From the NCBI GenBank assembly GCA_964399965.1, contig CAYNRX010000006.1, forward strand, positions 1-64,000: a DNA stretch of 64,000 nt, given 5' to 3'. The notes beneath the pieces are model-generated. The model was not told the origin of the DNA. It saw nothing but the letters and a program-made list of their open reading frames with translations, and did no database searches. Each line of letters opens with the position of its first letter. Within the stretch, counting starts at the first letter, position 1. This DNA comes from UBA1381 sp964399965. Its GTDB lineage: Bacteria > Bacillota > Clostridia > UBA1381. The translations under genes were made by a program, and so were the position numbers. Positions 25,175 through 33,981 of the stretch are shown here, piece after piece.

Positions 25175-26407
25175 ATGGCAATTCACGTTATTAACGAAGC
25201 AAAGCGCTGTTTAAATTGCAAAAAGCCTATGTGCCGTGAGGGATGTCCGATCCATACGCCGATACCGGATATGATACATACGTTTCTGGAAGGCGATATA
25301 AACGCGGCAGGGAAGATGGTATTTGAGAATAATCCTCTCTCGGTCATCTGTTCGCTTATCTGCAACCACGAAAACCAGTGCGAGGGTCACTGCGTCCTTA
25401 ACCGGAAAGGGTCGCCGGTGCATATAAGCAGCATAGAAAACTATATCTCGGAAAATTATTTCGACAAGCTGCGGTTCCCTGAGATCAAAAAGAACGGTAT
25501 GCGCGTAGGCATCATCGGTTCAGGCCCTGCGGGGATAACGATAGCGGTGATACTTGCCCGGCGCGGCTATGATGTGACGATATTTGAGGCAAAAGAGAAG
25601 ATCGGGGGCGTTTTGCGTTACGGGATACCGGAATTTCGTCTGCCAAAGTCGATACTCGATAAGTACAAGGAAAAGCTTCTCGCCCTGGGGATAAAGATAC
25701 GCCCCAATACGTCTATCGGTACCGGCATCGGTGTGGATGATATGTTCCGCGACGGCTACAGCGCGCTGTTTATCGGCACCGGAGTATGGCGGCCGAACAC
25801 GCTGAAAATAAAGGGCGAATCGCTGGGCAATGTGCATTATGCGATAAATTACCTTACCAATCCCGACGTTTACGACTTGGGTAAGTCGCTGAATATAATC
25901 GGCGCCGGCAACTCAGCGATGGACGTGGCCAGAACGGCTCTAAGAAAGGGCTGCGAGAAGGTCACGGTATTTTCAAGAAACGATCATCTGGCAGCCAGCC
26001 CGCGGGAGGTCGATTACGCAAAGATCGATGGCGTAGAGTTTGTCGTTCATGTGGAGCCGGTAGAGATAGTGGACGAGGGAGTTATCTTCGTTGATCTTGA
26101 ATGCGATGGCAGAGGGCATCTGTACCCAATAAAGGGCACGGAGCGGCTGTTCCCGGCGGATTCGACTATTATTGCCATCAGCCAAGGCCCCAGGGATAGG
26201 ATCATTTCCACCACCACCGGCCTGGAGGTCAATGAACGCGGGCTGTTGGTAACGAATACATACGGCGAGACAACGCGCGATGGTATCTTCGCTTCGGGAG
26301 ACGTTGTGCGCGGGGCCAAGACCGTGGTGGAGGCTGTGGCCTATTCTAAGCAGGTGGCCGACGCTATGGACGAGTATATGCAGTCGCTCAAAGATAAGAA
26401 GGAATAA
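25175..26407 (+). CDS. GltD-like FAD/NAD(P)-binding oxidoreductase
   Basis: 410 residues of the glutamate-synthase small-subunit type. An N-terminal Fe-S domain has two Cys clusters, CLNCKKPMCREGCP and CSLICNHENQCEGHC, then an FAD site GIIGSGPAGIT and an NAD(P) site IIGAGNSAMDVAR, ending with the FAD-binding GIFASGDVV. No large GltB-like subunit gene is nearby, so it acts alone or serves another partner, as do the many stand-alone GltD homologues of anaerobes (some act as ferredoxin:NADP oxidoreductase subunits). Substrate not resolved. It is transcribed singly. Confidence 0.88.
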   Translation: MAIHVINEAKRCLNCKKPMCREGCPIHTPIPDMIHTFLEGDINAAGKMVFENNPLSVICSLICNHENQCEGHCVLNRKGSPVHISSIENYISENYFDKLRFPEIKKNGMRVGIIGSGPAGITIAVILARRGYDVTIFEAKEKIGGVLRYGIPEFRLPKSILDKYKEKLLALGIKIRPNTSIGTGIGVDDMFRDGYSALFIGTGVWRPNTLKIKGESLGNVHYAINYLTNPDVYDLGKSLNIIGAGNSAMDVARTALRKGCEKVTVFSRNDHLAASPREVDYAKIDGVEFVVHVEPVEIVDEGVIFVDLECDGRGHLYPIKGTERLFPADSTIIAISQGPRDRIISTTTGLEVNERGLLVTNTYGETTRDGIFASGDVVRGAKTVVEAVAYSKQVADAMDEYMQSLKDKKE

Positions 26408-26437
26408 AAAAATCCTGAGTGTTTTAAAAAATTTGTC

Positions 26438-26466
26438 TTGACAAAAGGGATAAAACGTGATATAAC
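26438..26466 (+). promoter_or_regulatory. Promoter of thrS
   Basis: TTGACA, 17 nt, TATAAC directly ahead of the T-box leader. Confidence 0.85.
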
Positions 26467-26472
26467 ACTATC

Positions 26473-26735
26473 AAAGGCTGTGAAAAAGACAGTAGCGACC
26501 GAGGACGCCGTACAAGAGAGAGAGCATCGCGGCTGGAAGTGCTCTTTGCGGTATCGGGCGTGAACACCACTTTGGAGCCGCCGGCTGAAAGGGAGACCGA
26601 TTAAGCTGCGCCGCTGCGCCCGGCGTTATGGGATAATGAAGCAATAAATCGGGGTGGAACCGCGCGTTCACTAAGAATAGTTCTGCGCCCCCGGAGAAGA
26701 TCAGAGTGTTTTCTCCGGGGGCGTATTTTATTTTC
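26473..26735 (+). promoter_or_regulatory. T-box leader of thrS
   Basis: The conserved T-box core GGGGTGGAACCGCG lies at 26651-26664. It precedes a terminator with stem GCGCCCCCGGAGAA / TTCTCCGGGGGCG (26685-26723) and T-rich tail. Upstream Stem I ends in GTGAACACCACTTTGG, where ACC is the likely threonine specifier codon. Uncharged tRNA-Thr would favour the antiterminator and allow thrS transcription. The specifier assignment is by position only. Confidence 0.9.
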
Positions 26736-26776
26736 TCACGGTGGGAATACGGAATGTTTAAAAAGTGTAATATAAT

Positions 26777-27057
26777 TTTAAATAATTGTAAAACGTGATA
26801 GCGTTTTACAATTATTTCCTTGTTCTGAGGAGCTCGAGGGTGAAACCCTCGAATTTCAATCAATTTTTGACGACTATGCACCGCGCAAGATGGCGCGGCC
26901 GGCAGCTTGCTGCCGGTTTTTGCGGAGCAAAAATGCTGAAAATGCGTCAAAAATTGCGAAAATAAAAGTTTCAGCGGTCTTTAGACCGCCAATCAACGGA
27001 ACTTTTATTTTCTTCCTTAGCCAGAAACCAATTGCGAAAAGGTTTCGCAATTGACTA
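26777..27057 (+). repeat. Hairpin-rich dispersed repeat, copy 4 (expanded)
   Basis: 281 bp, the longest copy. It has the left hairpin TTGTAAAACG / CGTTTTACAA and all other modules. The loop of the CAATTTTTGACG hairpin is enlarged by about 65 bp carrying three more small hairpins: CCGCGC/GCGCGG, CCGGCAGC/GCTGCCGG and TTTTTGC/GCAAAAA. The 9-bp direct repeat TAATATAAT abuts both ends (26768-26776, 27058-27066). It lies between the T-box terminator and thrS, so it is part of the thrS mRNA leader. Confidence 0.85.
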
Positions 27058-27088
27058 TAATATAATATCAGGAAAGAGGTTATCAAAA

Positions 27089-28837
27089 ATGGAAATGAAT
27101 GAATTGCAAACGTTAAGACACTCGGCCTCCCATGTGATGGCGCAGGCTGTAAAAAGGCTCTTCCCCGAGGTCAAGCTGGCGATCGGCCCGGCTATAGACA
27201 ATGGGTTTTACTACGATTTCGATACCGATCATCCGTTTACAAGAGACGACCTTGACGCTATTGAAAAGGAAATGAAGAAAATAGCCAAGGAGAATCTTAA
27301 AATAGAGCGTTTTGAACTGCCGAGGAACGAGGCACTTGAGCTGATGAAGAATGAGCCGTACAAGACGGAGCTGATAAACGAGCTGCCGGAGGGAGAGACG
27401 ATATCGTTTTATAAGCAAGGCGAATTTGTCGACCTGTGCGCAGGCCCGCATGTGAATTACACGGGCAAGATAAAGGCTTATAAGCTCTTGAGCGCAACCG
27501 GCGCATACTGGCGCGGCAACGAGAAGAATAAAATGCTGCAAAGGATATACGGAACGGCTTTCGCCAACAAGACGGAGCTTGAAGAGCATCTGACCGCCCT
27601 TGAGGAGGCTAAAAAGCGCGACCATAACAAGCTCGGCCGTGAGCTGGAGCTGTTTACGACATCGGAGCTTATCGGCCAGGGTCTGCCGATACTCCTGCCT
27701 AAGGGCGCAAGAGTCATACAGACGCTTCAGCGTTTTGTGGAGGACGAGGAGCAGAGACGCGGCTGGCAGTTGACGAAAACGCCGCTGATGGCAAAAAGCG
27801 ATCTCTACAAGCTCTCCGGCCACTGGGATCACTATAAGGAGGGCATGTTTGTGCTGGGTGACGAGGAAAAGGATAAGGAGGTATTTGCCCTGCGTCCTAT
27901 GACCTGCCCGTTCCAGTATCAGGCGTATTTAAACCGCGGACGTTCTTACCGCGATCTGCCGATGCGTCTTGCTGAGACCTCAACGCTTTTCAGAAACGAG
28001 GCCTCCGGCGAAATGCACGGGCTTATACGTGTACGCCAGTTCACGATTTCCGAGGGGCATCTGATGTGTACGCCGGAGCAGCTGGAAGACGAATTTCGCG
28101 GCTGCTTGGAACTTGCGATATATATGCTTAAAACGCTCGGCCTTTACGAGGACGTATCTTACCGCTTCTCCCAGTGGGATCCCAATGACAGAGATAAATA
28201 TATCGGCACCGAGGAGCAGTGGAACGAGGCTCAGGATACGATGCAAAAGATACTCGACCACCTGGAGATACCCTACGTTATAGGGGTAGGAGAGGCTGCG
28301 TTCTACGGGCCGAAGCTCGATATCCAGATAAAGAATGTACACGGTAAGGAGGATACACTGATAACGCTGCAGGTAGACCAGATGCTTGCTGAAAAGTTCG
28401 GTATGGAATATGTCGACAGGGACGGCGTGAAGAAGAATCCGTATATAATCCACAGAACGTCCATAGGCTGCTATGAAAGAACGCTGGCTCTGCTTATCGA
28501 GAAATATGCCGGAGCCTTCCCGACCTGGCTGGCGCCGGTGCAGGTGAAGCTTTTGCCGATAGCCGACAGGCACGCCGACTACATGGCCGATATAAAGCGC
28601 AAGCTGGCCGACAAAGGCATCCTGCGTACAGAGCTTGACGACAGGAGCGAGAAGATAGGCTATAAAATACGTGAAGCGCAGCTTGAGAAGGTGCCCTATA
28701 TGCTTATCGCCGGCGATAAGGATATCGAGGCCGGAGTGGTATCTGTGCGCTCAAGAAAAGACGGCGATATAGGCTCTATGACGATAGACGAGTTTATAGA
28801 AAAGATAACCGAGGAAATAGAAACAAAGGCCAGATGA
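27089..28837 (+). CDS. thrS: Threonyl-tRNA synthetase lacking the TGS domain
   Basis: 582 residues. It opens directly with the editing domain (RHSASHVMAQAVKRLFP, conserved His and Cys in LCAGPHVNYTG) and continues with the class II core: MTCPFQYQ (zinc Cys), RNEASGEMHGLIRVRQF (motif 2) and HRTSIGCYERTLALLIE (motif 3), then the anticodon-binding domain. Typical ThrRS has about 640 residues because of an N-terminal TGS domain, absent here. ATG 27089 is supported by GAAAGAGG; the frame extends upstream only into repeat sequence, not TGS. It charges tRNA-Thr; regulated by the T-box. Confidence 0.96.
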   Translation: MEMNELQTLRHSASHVMAQAVKRLFPEVKLAIGPAIDNGFYYDFDTDHPFTRDDLDAIEKEMKKIAKENLKIERFELPRNEALELMKNEPYKTELINELPEGETISFYKQGEFVDLCAGPHVNYTGKIKAYKLLSATGAYWRGNEKNKMLQRIYGTAFANKTELEEHLTALEEAKKRDHNKLGRELELFTTSELIGQGLPILLPKGARVIQTLQRFVEDEEQRRGWQLTKTPLMAKSDLYKLSGHWDHYKEGMFVLGDEEKDKEVFALRPMTCPFQYQAYLNRGRSYRDLPMRLAETSTLFRNEASGEMHGLIRVRQFTISEGHLMCTPEQLEDEFRGCLELAIYMLKTLGLYEDVSYRFSQWDPNDRDKYIGTEEQWNEAQDTMQKILDHLEIPYVIGVGEAAFYGPKLDIQIKNVHGKEDTLITLQVDQMLAEKFGMEYVDRDGVKKNPYIIHRTSIGCYERTLALLIEKYAGAFPTWLAPVQVKLLPIADRHADYMADIKRKLADKGILRTELDDRSEKIGYKIREAQLEKVPYMLIAGDKDIEAGVVSVRSRKDGDIGSMTIDEFIEKITEEIETKAR

Positions 28838-28849
28838 TTCACCAAAAAG

Positions 28850-28888
28850 CCTCCCCGTGCATATGATACGGTATTCCGAGCGGGGAGG
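28850..28888 (+). promoter_or_regulatory. Hairpin sequestering the yunB ribosome binding site
   Basis: CCTCCCCG (28850-28857) is perfectly complementary to CGGGGAGG (28881-28888), which is the Shine-Dalgarno sequence of yunB. The hairpin would hide it. There is no T run, so it is not a simple terminator. Confidence 0.55.
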
Positions 28889-28897
28889 TGGCTGCAA

Positions 28898-29566
28898 ATG
28901 CGTATGGGGCTGGGTCGTGCGTACAGGAGGGTGCTTGTTTCACCGAAGATAGGCGTACTTTTATGTGCGGCGGTCTTTGTCTTTGTGTTTTACCGCTTGC
29001 AGCCGCAGCTTGAGGTGAGAGCGGCGGAATTTGCCCGGGCGGCGGCAAACCGTGCTGTAAACAGCGCTGTTTCCGAGGTATTTTCCGGCGTGGACTACTA
29101 TGAGCTTTCTTCGGTAAGGGAAAATGCCGCCGGGGAGATAACGGCCGTTACGATGAATACCGGGCGGATGAATGCCCTCCGCGCCGAAGTGGCCGGGGCG
29201 GTGATGGCTGACACCGAAAATTTCAAGGATGGCTGTGTGCGGATACCGCTGGGAGCTGTGCTGGGAGCGGATCTTCTGGCAGCCGTCGGCCCGCGGATAA
29301 CCGTAAGAACTGTTTCTCTGGGACAGGTGAATGTTGATTTTTACGATGAATTTGAAGCTGCGGGCATAAACCAGGTGAAGCATAAAATATACCTGACGGC
29401 GTCTGTTACCGTTTCAGTGATAGGGTCATCCATGGCCGAGGGTGAAACGGTAACGGCCGAGATACCGGTCGCCGAAACGCTGATAGTGGGCAAGGTGCCT
29501 GACTATTATGCGGAGGACGGAGGAATGAACGCCGTTTTGGAGGGAGATAATGGAAGAACGAATTGA
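28898..29566 (+). CDS. yunB: Sporulation protein YunB
   Basis: 222 residues: a membrane segment (about 16-34, IGVLLCAAVFVFVFYRL) followed by an extracytoplasmic domain with the YunB pattern ANRAVNSAVSEVF, AGEITAVTMNTGRMNAL, IPLGAVLGADLLAAVGP and the late SVSVIGSSMAEGE. In Bacillus, yunB is in the sigma-E regulon and its loss impairs sporulation; the molecular role is unknown. It overlaps the start of ligA by 17 nt. Its ribosome site GGGGAGG lies inside a hairpin, so translation may be conditional. Confidence 0.88.
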   Translation: MRMGLGRAYRRVLVSPKIGVLLCAAVFVFVFYRLQPQLEVRAAEFARAAANRAVNSAVSEVFSGVDYYELSSVRENAAGEITAVTMNTGRMNALRAEVAGAVMADTENFKDGCVRIPLGAVLGADLLAAVGPRITVRTVSLGQVNVDFYDEFEAAGINQVKHKIYLTASVTVSVIGSSMAEGETVTAEIPVAETLIVGKVPDYYAEDGGMNAVLEGDNGRTN

Positions 29567-31538
29567 CGAGCTTATACGGCTGTTGAATTATCACAGCCGT
29601 AAATATTATGTAGAGGATGCTCCGGAGATCTCCGATATGGAATATGATAAGCTCCTCCGTGAGCTGGAGCAGCTGGAGAGCGAGCATCCTGAGCTGAAAA
29701 GGGCGGATTCGCCGACACAGCGCGTCGGGGGAGAGCCGGCCGCAGAATTTGCCCAGGTGGTGCATACAGTGCGCATGGAGAGCTTGCAGGATGCGTTTGA
29801 CAAGGATGAGATACTTGATTTTGACAGGCGCGTCCGGGCGGCGGTTGACGCTCCGCGCTATGTCGTAGAACAGAAGATCGACGGGCTTTCGGTGTCGCTT
29901 GAATACCGGGACGGCGTTTTTGTACGCGGTTCCACCAGAGGCAACGGCGATGTGGGCGAAGACGTCACCGGGAATTTGAAAACGGTAAGATCGATACCGC
30001 TGAGACTTAAGGATCCGGTGCCGTTTTTGGAGGTACGCGGAGAGGTGTTTATATCGAAGAAAGATTTCGAAAAAATAAACGCCGAACGCGAAAACCTCGA
30101 GGAGCCGCTTTTTGCAAATCCCAGAAACGCCGCCGCCGGTTCCCTGCGTCAGCTTGATCCTAAAATAGCCGCCAAGCGGCGTATGGATATATTTGTGTTC
30201 AATATCCAGCAGGCTGAAGGAGTAGAGATAAATTCTCATATAGAAGGCCTGCGGTTTTTAAAGGAGCAGGGCTTTAAAACTATATTGGACGATCGTACCT
30301 ATGACAATATAGAAGACGCTTATGCGCGGGTGTTGGAGATCGGCGAGGAAAGAGGAGGACTGTACTTCGATATAGACGGAGCGGTCATCAAGGTCGATGA
30401 TCTTGCTCAGAGAGCCGCCCTCGGTTCCACCGCCAAATTTCCGCGCTGGGCAGTGGCCTATAAGTTTCCGGCCGAACGGCAGAAAACAAAGATATTAGAT
30501 ATCCGCGTGCAAGTCGGCCGGACGGGAGTGCTGACGCCGTTGGCGGAGCTTGCGACGGTGAGGATAGCCGGATCCAATGTATCTCGGGCGACGCTGCACA
30601 ACATGGATTATATCGCCGATAAGGATATTCGCATAGGCGATACGGCGGTCATTGAAAAGGCAGGAGATATTATCCCGGCGGTGGTCGAGGTGATAAAGGA
30701 TGAGCGAGACGGAAGTGAGAGGCGGTTTGAGATGCCGGCGGTCTGCCCTGAATGCGGGGCGCCGGTGTTCCGCGAGGAAGGAGAGGCCGCCTATCGCTGT
30801 ACCGGCATCAGCTGCCAGGCTCAGCGTCTGAGAAACGTTATACATTTCGTTTCCAAGCCGGCAATGGATATAGAGGGCGCAGGCCCTGCCCTGGTGGAGC
30901 AGCTGCTGTCGGCCGGTATGATACGGGACGCGGCCGATCTTTATACGCTGTCGGTGCAAGAGGTGGCTGCGCTTGATAAGATGGGAGACAAATCTGCTCA
31001 AAATCTGATGGCAGCCTTAGAGAAATCCAAAACCAATCCGCTCTACCGGCTGATAAACGCCCTTGGCATCCGCCATATCGGTGAAAAGGGCGCAAAGCTA
31101 TTGGCGGCGCGGTTTAAGACGATGGACGCTCTGGCTAAGGCAACGGAGGAGGAGCTGACAGATATAGATGAGATAGGAGGGATAATGGCCAAAGCGGTGG
31201 TGGATTTCTTCAGCGAGGAGCAAAACCGCGACTTCCTGGCCAGGCTTAAGGCGGCCGGGGTAAACTGCGTTGACGATACGCCGGAGGAAGACGGCGAACT
31301 GCCGTTTGCCGGGCAGACTTTCGTCCTTACGGGAACGCTGGCGCGATACAAAAGGAGCGAGGCCTCGGCGATAATAGAGAGACTGGGCGGCAAGACCTCA
31401 TCCTCGGTTTCCAAAAAGACTGCTTATGTGTTGGCCGGCGAGGAGGCAGGCAGCAAGCTGGACAAGGCCAATAAGCTCGGCGTGCGCGTTATCTCGGAGG
31501 AGGAATTTGAAGAAATGGTACGGAGGGCAGAGGGATGA
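29550..31538 (+). CDS. ligA: NAD-dependent DNA ligase
   Basis: 662 residues with the full LigA order: NAD-binding Ia region, adenylation lysine in EQKIDGLSVSLEYRDG, RGDG-like RGNGDVGEDVT, an OB fold, a four-Cys zinc finger (CPECGAP...CTGISCQ), helix-hairpin-helix repeats and a C-terminal BRCT domain (LPFAGQTFVLTGTLARYKR in parts). It seals nicks in replication and repair. Start ATG 29550 follows GGAGGGAG inside yunB, so translation is probably coupled. It is followed by the M20 gene with an ATGA overlap. Confidence 0.97.
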   Translation: MEERIDELIRLLNYHSRKYYVEDAPEISDMEYDKLLRELEQLESEHPELKRADSPTQRVGGEPAAEFAQVVHTVRMESLQDAFDKDEILDFDRRVRAAVDAPRYVVEQKIDGLSVSLEYRDGVFVRGSTRGNGDVGEDVTGNLKTVRSIPLRLKDPVPFLEVRGEVFISKKDFEKINAERENLEEPLFANPRNAAAGSLRQLDPKIAAKRRMDIFVFNIQQAEGVEINSHIEGLRFLKEQGFKTILDDRTYDNIEDAYARVLEIGEERGGLYFDIDGAVIKVDDLAQRAALGSTAKFPRWAVAYKFPAERQKTKILDIRVQVGRTGVLTPLAELATVRIAGSNVSRATLHNMDYIADKDIRIGDTAVIEKAGDIIPAVVEVIKDERDGSERRFEMPAVCPECGAPVFREEGEAAYRCTGISCQAQRLRNVIHFVSKPAMDIEGAGPALVEQLLSAGMIRDAADLYTLSVQEVAALDKMGDKSAQNLMAALEKSKTNPLYRLINALGIRHIGEKGAKLLAARFKTMDALAKATEEELTDIDEIGGIMAKAVVDFFSEEQNRDFLARLKAAGVNCVDDTPEEDGELPFAGQTFVLTGTLARYKRSEASAIIERLGGKTSSSVSKKTAYVLAGEEAGSKLDKANKLGVRVISEEEFEEMVRRAEG

Positions 31539-32707
31539 CAGAGATCGAAAGACTGGCTCGTGAATATGAGGACGAGATAATAAGGATCCGCCATGATCTG
31601 CACCGTATACCGGAGCTGTCGTTTAAAGAATACAAAACGGCGTCATATATAAGGCAGCGCCTTGACGCGCTGAGAATACCGTATACAGCAGTATGCGGGA
31701 CAGGCATCGTGGCTGTGATAAACGGCAGCCGTCCGGGGCGGACTGTGCTTTTGAGGGCAGACATAGACGCCCTGCCGATAGAGGAGGAGAGCGGCGTAGA
31801 GTTTTCCTCGGAGCATAAAGGGATGATGCACGCCTGCGGCCATGATATACATGCTGCCTGCCTTCTGGGCGCGGCGATGATACTGTGGCGTATCAAGGAC
31901 AGGCTGGCGGGGACAGTGAAGCTCGTGTTCCAGCCGGGCGAGGAGGAAGACGGCGGCGCTTTGCCGATGATAGAGGAGGGCATACTTAACGATCCTCCGG
32001 TCGATGCGGCCTTTGCCTTGCACGTGGAGCCTTTGGAAAAGTGTGGGAATATCCAGTATAAAAATGGGGCGATAATGGCTTCGCCCGATGATTTTGAGAT
32101 AATTTTACGCGGCAAGGGCGGTCATGGCGCGTCTCCCCAGACGGCAAAAAATCCTATCAATGGTGCTGCTGCTATTGTGAACGCGCTGGGAATGCTCTCA
32201 GCGTCCGCATTTGACCCGATGACGCCGCACGTAATCACGATATGTTCGGTAAATGCGGGGTTCTGCCGCAACGTGATACCGGAGAATGCCGTTATCACCG
32301 GCACGGCGCGGACGATAGACCCCCAAACGAGGAAGCGTATAGCGGAGCTGATAAAAGACTGCGCGCAGAAAACGGCCGCTTCGCTGGGGGTCGCGGCCGA
32401 GGTCAACTATAACTGGCTCTTCCCGCCGGTGATAAATGACAGGGCGATGAACGAGCGTTTAAAGGAGGCCTGCGGAAAGCTGGATTGCGTCAAGCATATG
32501 CGGGAGCTGGAAAAAGCATCTATGGCCGGTGATGATTTCGCTTATTTCGGGGAGAGAGTGCCTTCCTGCTATTTCAAGCTGGGTGTAGGCGGATCGGGGG
32601 AAAATTTCCCTATCCATTCTCCGCATTTTTGGGCTGACGAAGCATCGTTTAAGATCGGAGCGGCCGTGCTGGCGCAGCTTGCGGCAGACTTTCTTAAGTT
32701 AGCGTAA
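31535..32707 (+). CDS. M20 family amidohydrolase/metallopeptidase
   Basis: 390 residues of the M20D (IAA-amino-acid/hippurate hydrolase-like) type. Metal-ligand and catalytic motifs seen: RHDLHRIPELSF, LRADIDALPIEE, HACGHDIHAA (metal Cys/His), the Glu-Glu pair in FQPGEEEDGG, and GGHGASPQ in the lid domain. It removes acyl groups from amides of amino acids; the exact substrate (N-acetyl-diaminopimelate, peptide, or other) is not decided. It overlaps ligA by 4 nt (ATGA), so it is co-transcribed. A terminator follows. Confidence 0.92.
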   Translation: MTEIERLAREYEDEIIRIRHDLHRIPELSFKEYKTASYIRQRLDALRIPYTAVCGTGIVAVINGSRPGRTVLLRADIDALPIEEESGVEFSSEHKGMMHACGHDIHAACLLGAAMILWRIKDRLAGTVKLVFQPGEEEDGGALPMIEEGILNDPPVDAAFALHVEPLEKCGNIQYKNGAIMASPDDFEIILRGKGGHGASPQTAKNPINGAAAIVNALGMLSASAFDPMTPHVITICSVNAGFCRNVIPENAVITGTARTIDPQTRKRIAELIKDCAQKTAASLGVAAEVNYNWLFPPVINDRAMNERLKEACGKLDCVKHMRELEKASMAGDDFAYFGERVPSCYFKLGVGGSGENFPIHSPHFWADEASFKIGAAVLAQLAADFLKLA

Positions 32708-32710
32708 AGA

Positions 32711-32752
32711 AAAATATCCGCGTACCTTATAAAACGGGCGCGGATATTTTTT
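32711..32752 (+). terminator. Rho-independent terminator
   Basis: Stem AAAATATCCGCG / CGCGGATATTTT, loop about 16 nt, then T run. Ends the yunB-ligA-M20 unit. Confidence 0.9.
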
Positions 32753-32799
32753 GCCGATTTGCAGAATGGGGAAAATTTGCGAAAGTATAGATTTTTGGC

Positions 32800-32828
32800 T
32801 TGAATATTGGACCGGTATGGTGTATAAT
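32800..32828 (+). promoter_or_regulatory. Promoter of galE
   Basis: TTGAAT, 17 nt, TATAAT. A GC-rich leader (CGGGCGGCGGCGCGCCG) follows. Confidence 0.75.
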
Positions 32829-32891
32829 AAAGGTAAGTCCACGGGCGGCGGCGCGCCGTCCGCAGCTTTTAAAACAGGGAGGTAAACTCAA

Positions 32892-33905
32892 ATGAAAATT
32901 TTGGTAACAGGCGGAGCCGGATATATCGGAAGCCATACCTGCGTGGAGCTTTTGAATGCCGGTCATGAGATCGTAGTATTCGACAATCTGTATAATTCCA
33001 GCGAGAAATCTTTGGATGTTGTTCGCCGGATAACAGGCAAGGATTTCCCGTTCTACAAAACGGACATGCTCGACTATGACGGACTTGAGAAAATATTCCA
33101 GGAGAACAAAATAGATTCCGTCATCCATTTCGCCGGTCTCAAGGCGGTGGGCGAATCGACACAGATCCCGCTGACCTATTATCACAACAACATTACCGGT
33201 ACGCTTAATCTCATGCGTCTGATGGAAAAGTACGACGTAAACAATATCGTATTTTCCTCGAGTGCGACCGTTTACGGAATGCCTAAGACAGTGCCCATCA
33301 CCGAGGATTTCCCGCTGTCCACCACCAATCCCTACGGCTCGACAAAGCTCATGATAGAGATGATAATGAAGGACGCCTATGCGGCCAATCCCAAGCTCAG
33401 CATATCGCTCCTGCGTTATTTCAACCCCATAGGCGCACATAAGTGCGGCGATCTCGGGGAGGATCCTAAGGGGATACCCAACAATCTGCTGCCGTATATT
33501 GCCCAGGTGGCTGTAGGCAAGCTGGAAAAGCTGAGCGTATTCGGCGACCAGTATCCGACCAAGGACGGCACAGGCGTGCGTGATTATATCCACGTTGTCG
33601 ACCTGGCGATAGGCCATGTAAAGACGGTGGATAAAAAGACTAATGTCCCCGGCGTACATATATACAATCTGGGAACAGGAAACGGGTATTCGGTATTGGA
33701 TGTAGTCCATGCCTTTGAAAAGGCCTGCGGCAAGAAAATACCCTACGTTATAGCGCCAAATCGTCCCGGCGATATAGCTGAATGCTACGCCGATCCCACA
33801 AAAGCTAAGAATGAGCTGGGTTGGGTCGCCGAGCGCGGCATCGATGAGATGTGCGAGGACAGCTGGAGATGGCAGAGCAAGCATCCCAACGGCTTTAACG
33901 AGTAA
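32892..33905 (+). CDS. galE: UDP-glucose 4-epimerase
   Basis: 337 residues, standard GalE length. Seen: the NAD site GGAGYIGSHT, the catalytic Ser in FSSSATVYG, the YGSTK (Tyr-x-x-x-Lys) pair, LRYFNPIGAH and GDGTGVRDYIHV. It interconverts UDP-glucose and UDP-galactose in the cytoplasm for polysaccharide synthesis and galactose use. Single gene with its own promoter and terminator. GGGAGG precedes the ATG by 9 nt. Confidence 0.96.
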   Translation: MKILVTGGAGYIGSHTCVELLNAGHEIVVFDNLYNSSEKSLDVVRRITGKDFPFYKTDMLDYDGLEKIFQENKIDSVIHFAGLKAVGESTQIPLTYYHNNITGTLNLMRLMEKYDVNNIVFSSSATVYGMPKTVPITEDFPLSTTNPYGSTKLMIEMIMKDAYAANPKLSISLLRYFNPIGAHKCGDLGEDPKGIPNNLLPYIAQVAVGKLEKLSVFGDQYPTKDGTGVRDYIHVVDLAIGHVKTVDKKTNVPGVHIYNLGTGNGYSVLDVVHAFEKACGKKIPYVIAPNRPGDIAECYADPTKAKNELGWVAERGIDEMCEDSWRWQSKHPNGFNE

Positions 33906-33932
33906 AGACATTTTCTTTGTGAATAAAAATAC

Positions 33933-33978
33933 CGCCTGTATACCGCGGGCTTTGAACCGCTGGTATACAGGCGTTTTT
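33933..33978. terminator. Terminator after galE (convergent)
   Basis: Stem CGCCTGTATACC / GGTATACAGGCG with an inner GCGG/CCGC stem, then TTTTT. It serves galE and, on the other strand, the GATase-like gene. Confidence 0.92.
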
Positions 33979-33981
33979 ATT

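Noticed and set aside
23327..27057. CRISPR array from the repeated hairpins
   Set aside because: The copies are kilobases apart, on both strands, with no regular spacers and no cas genes.
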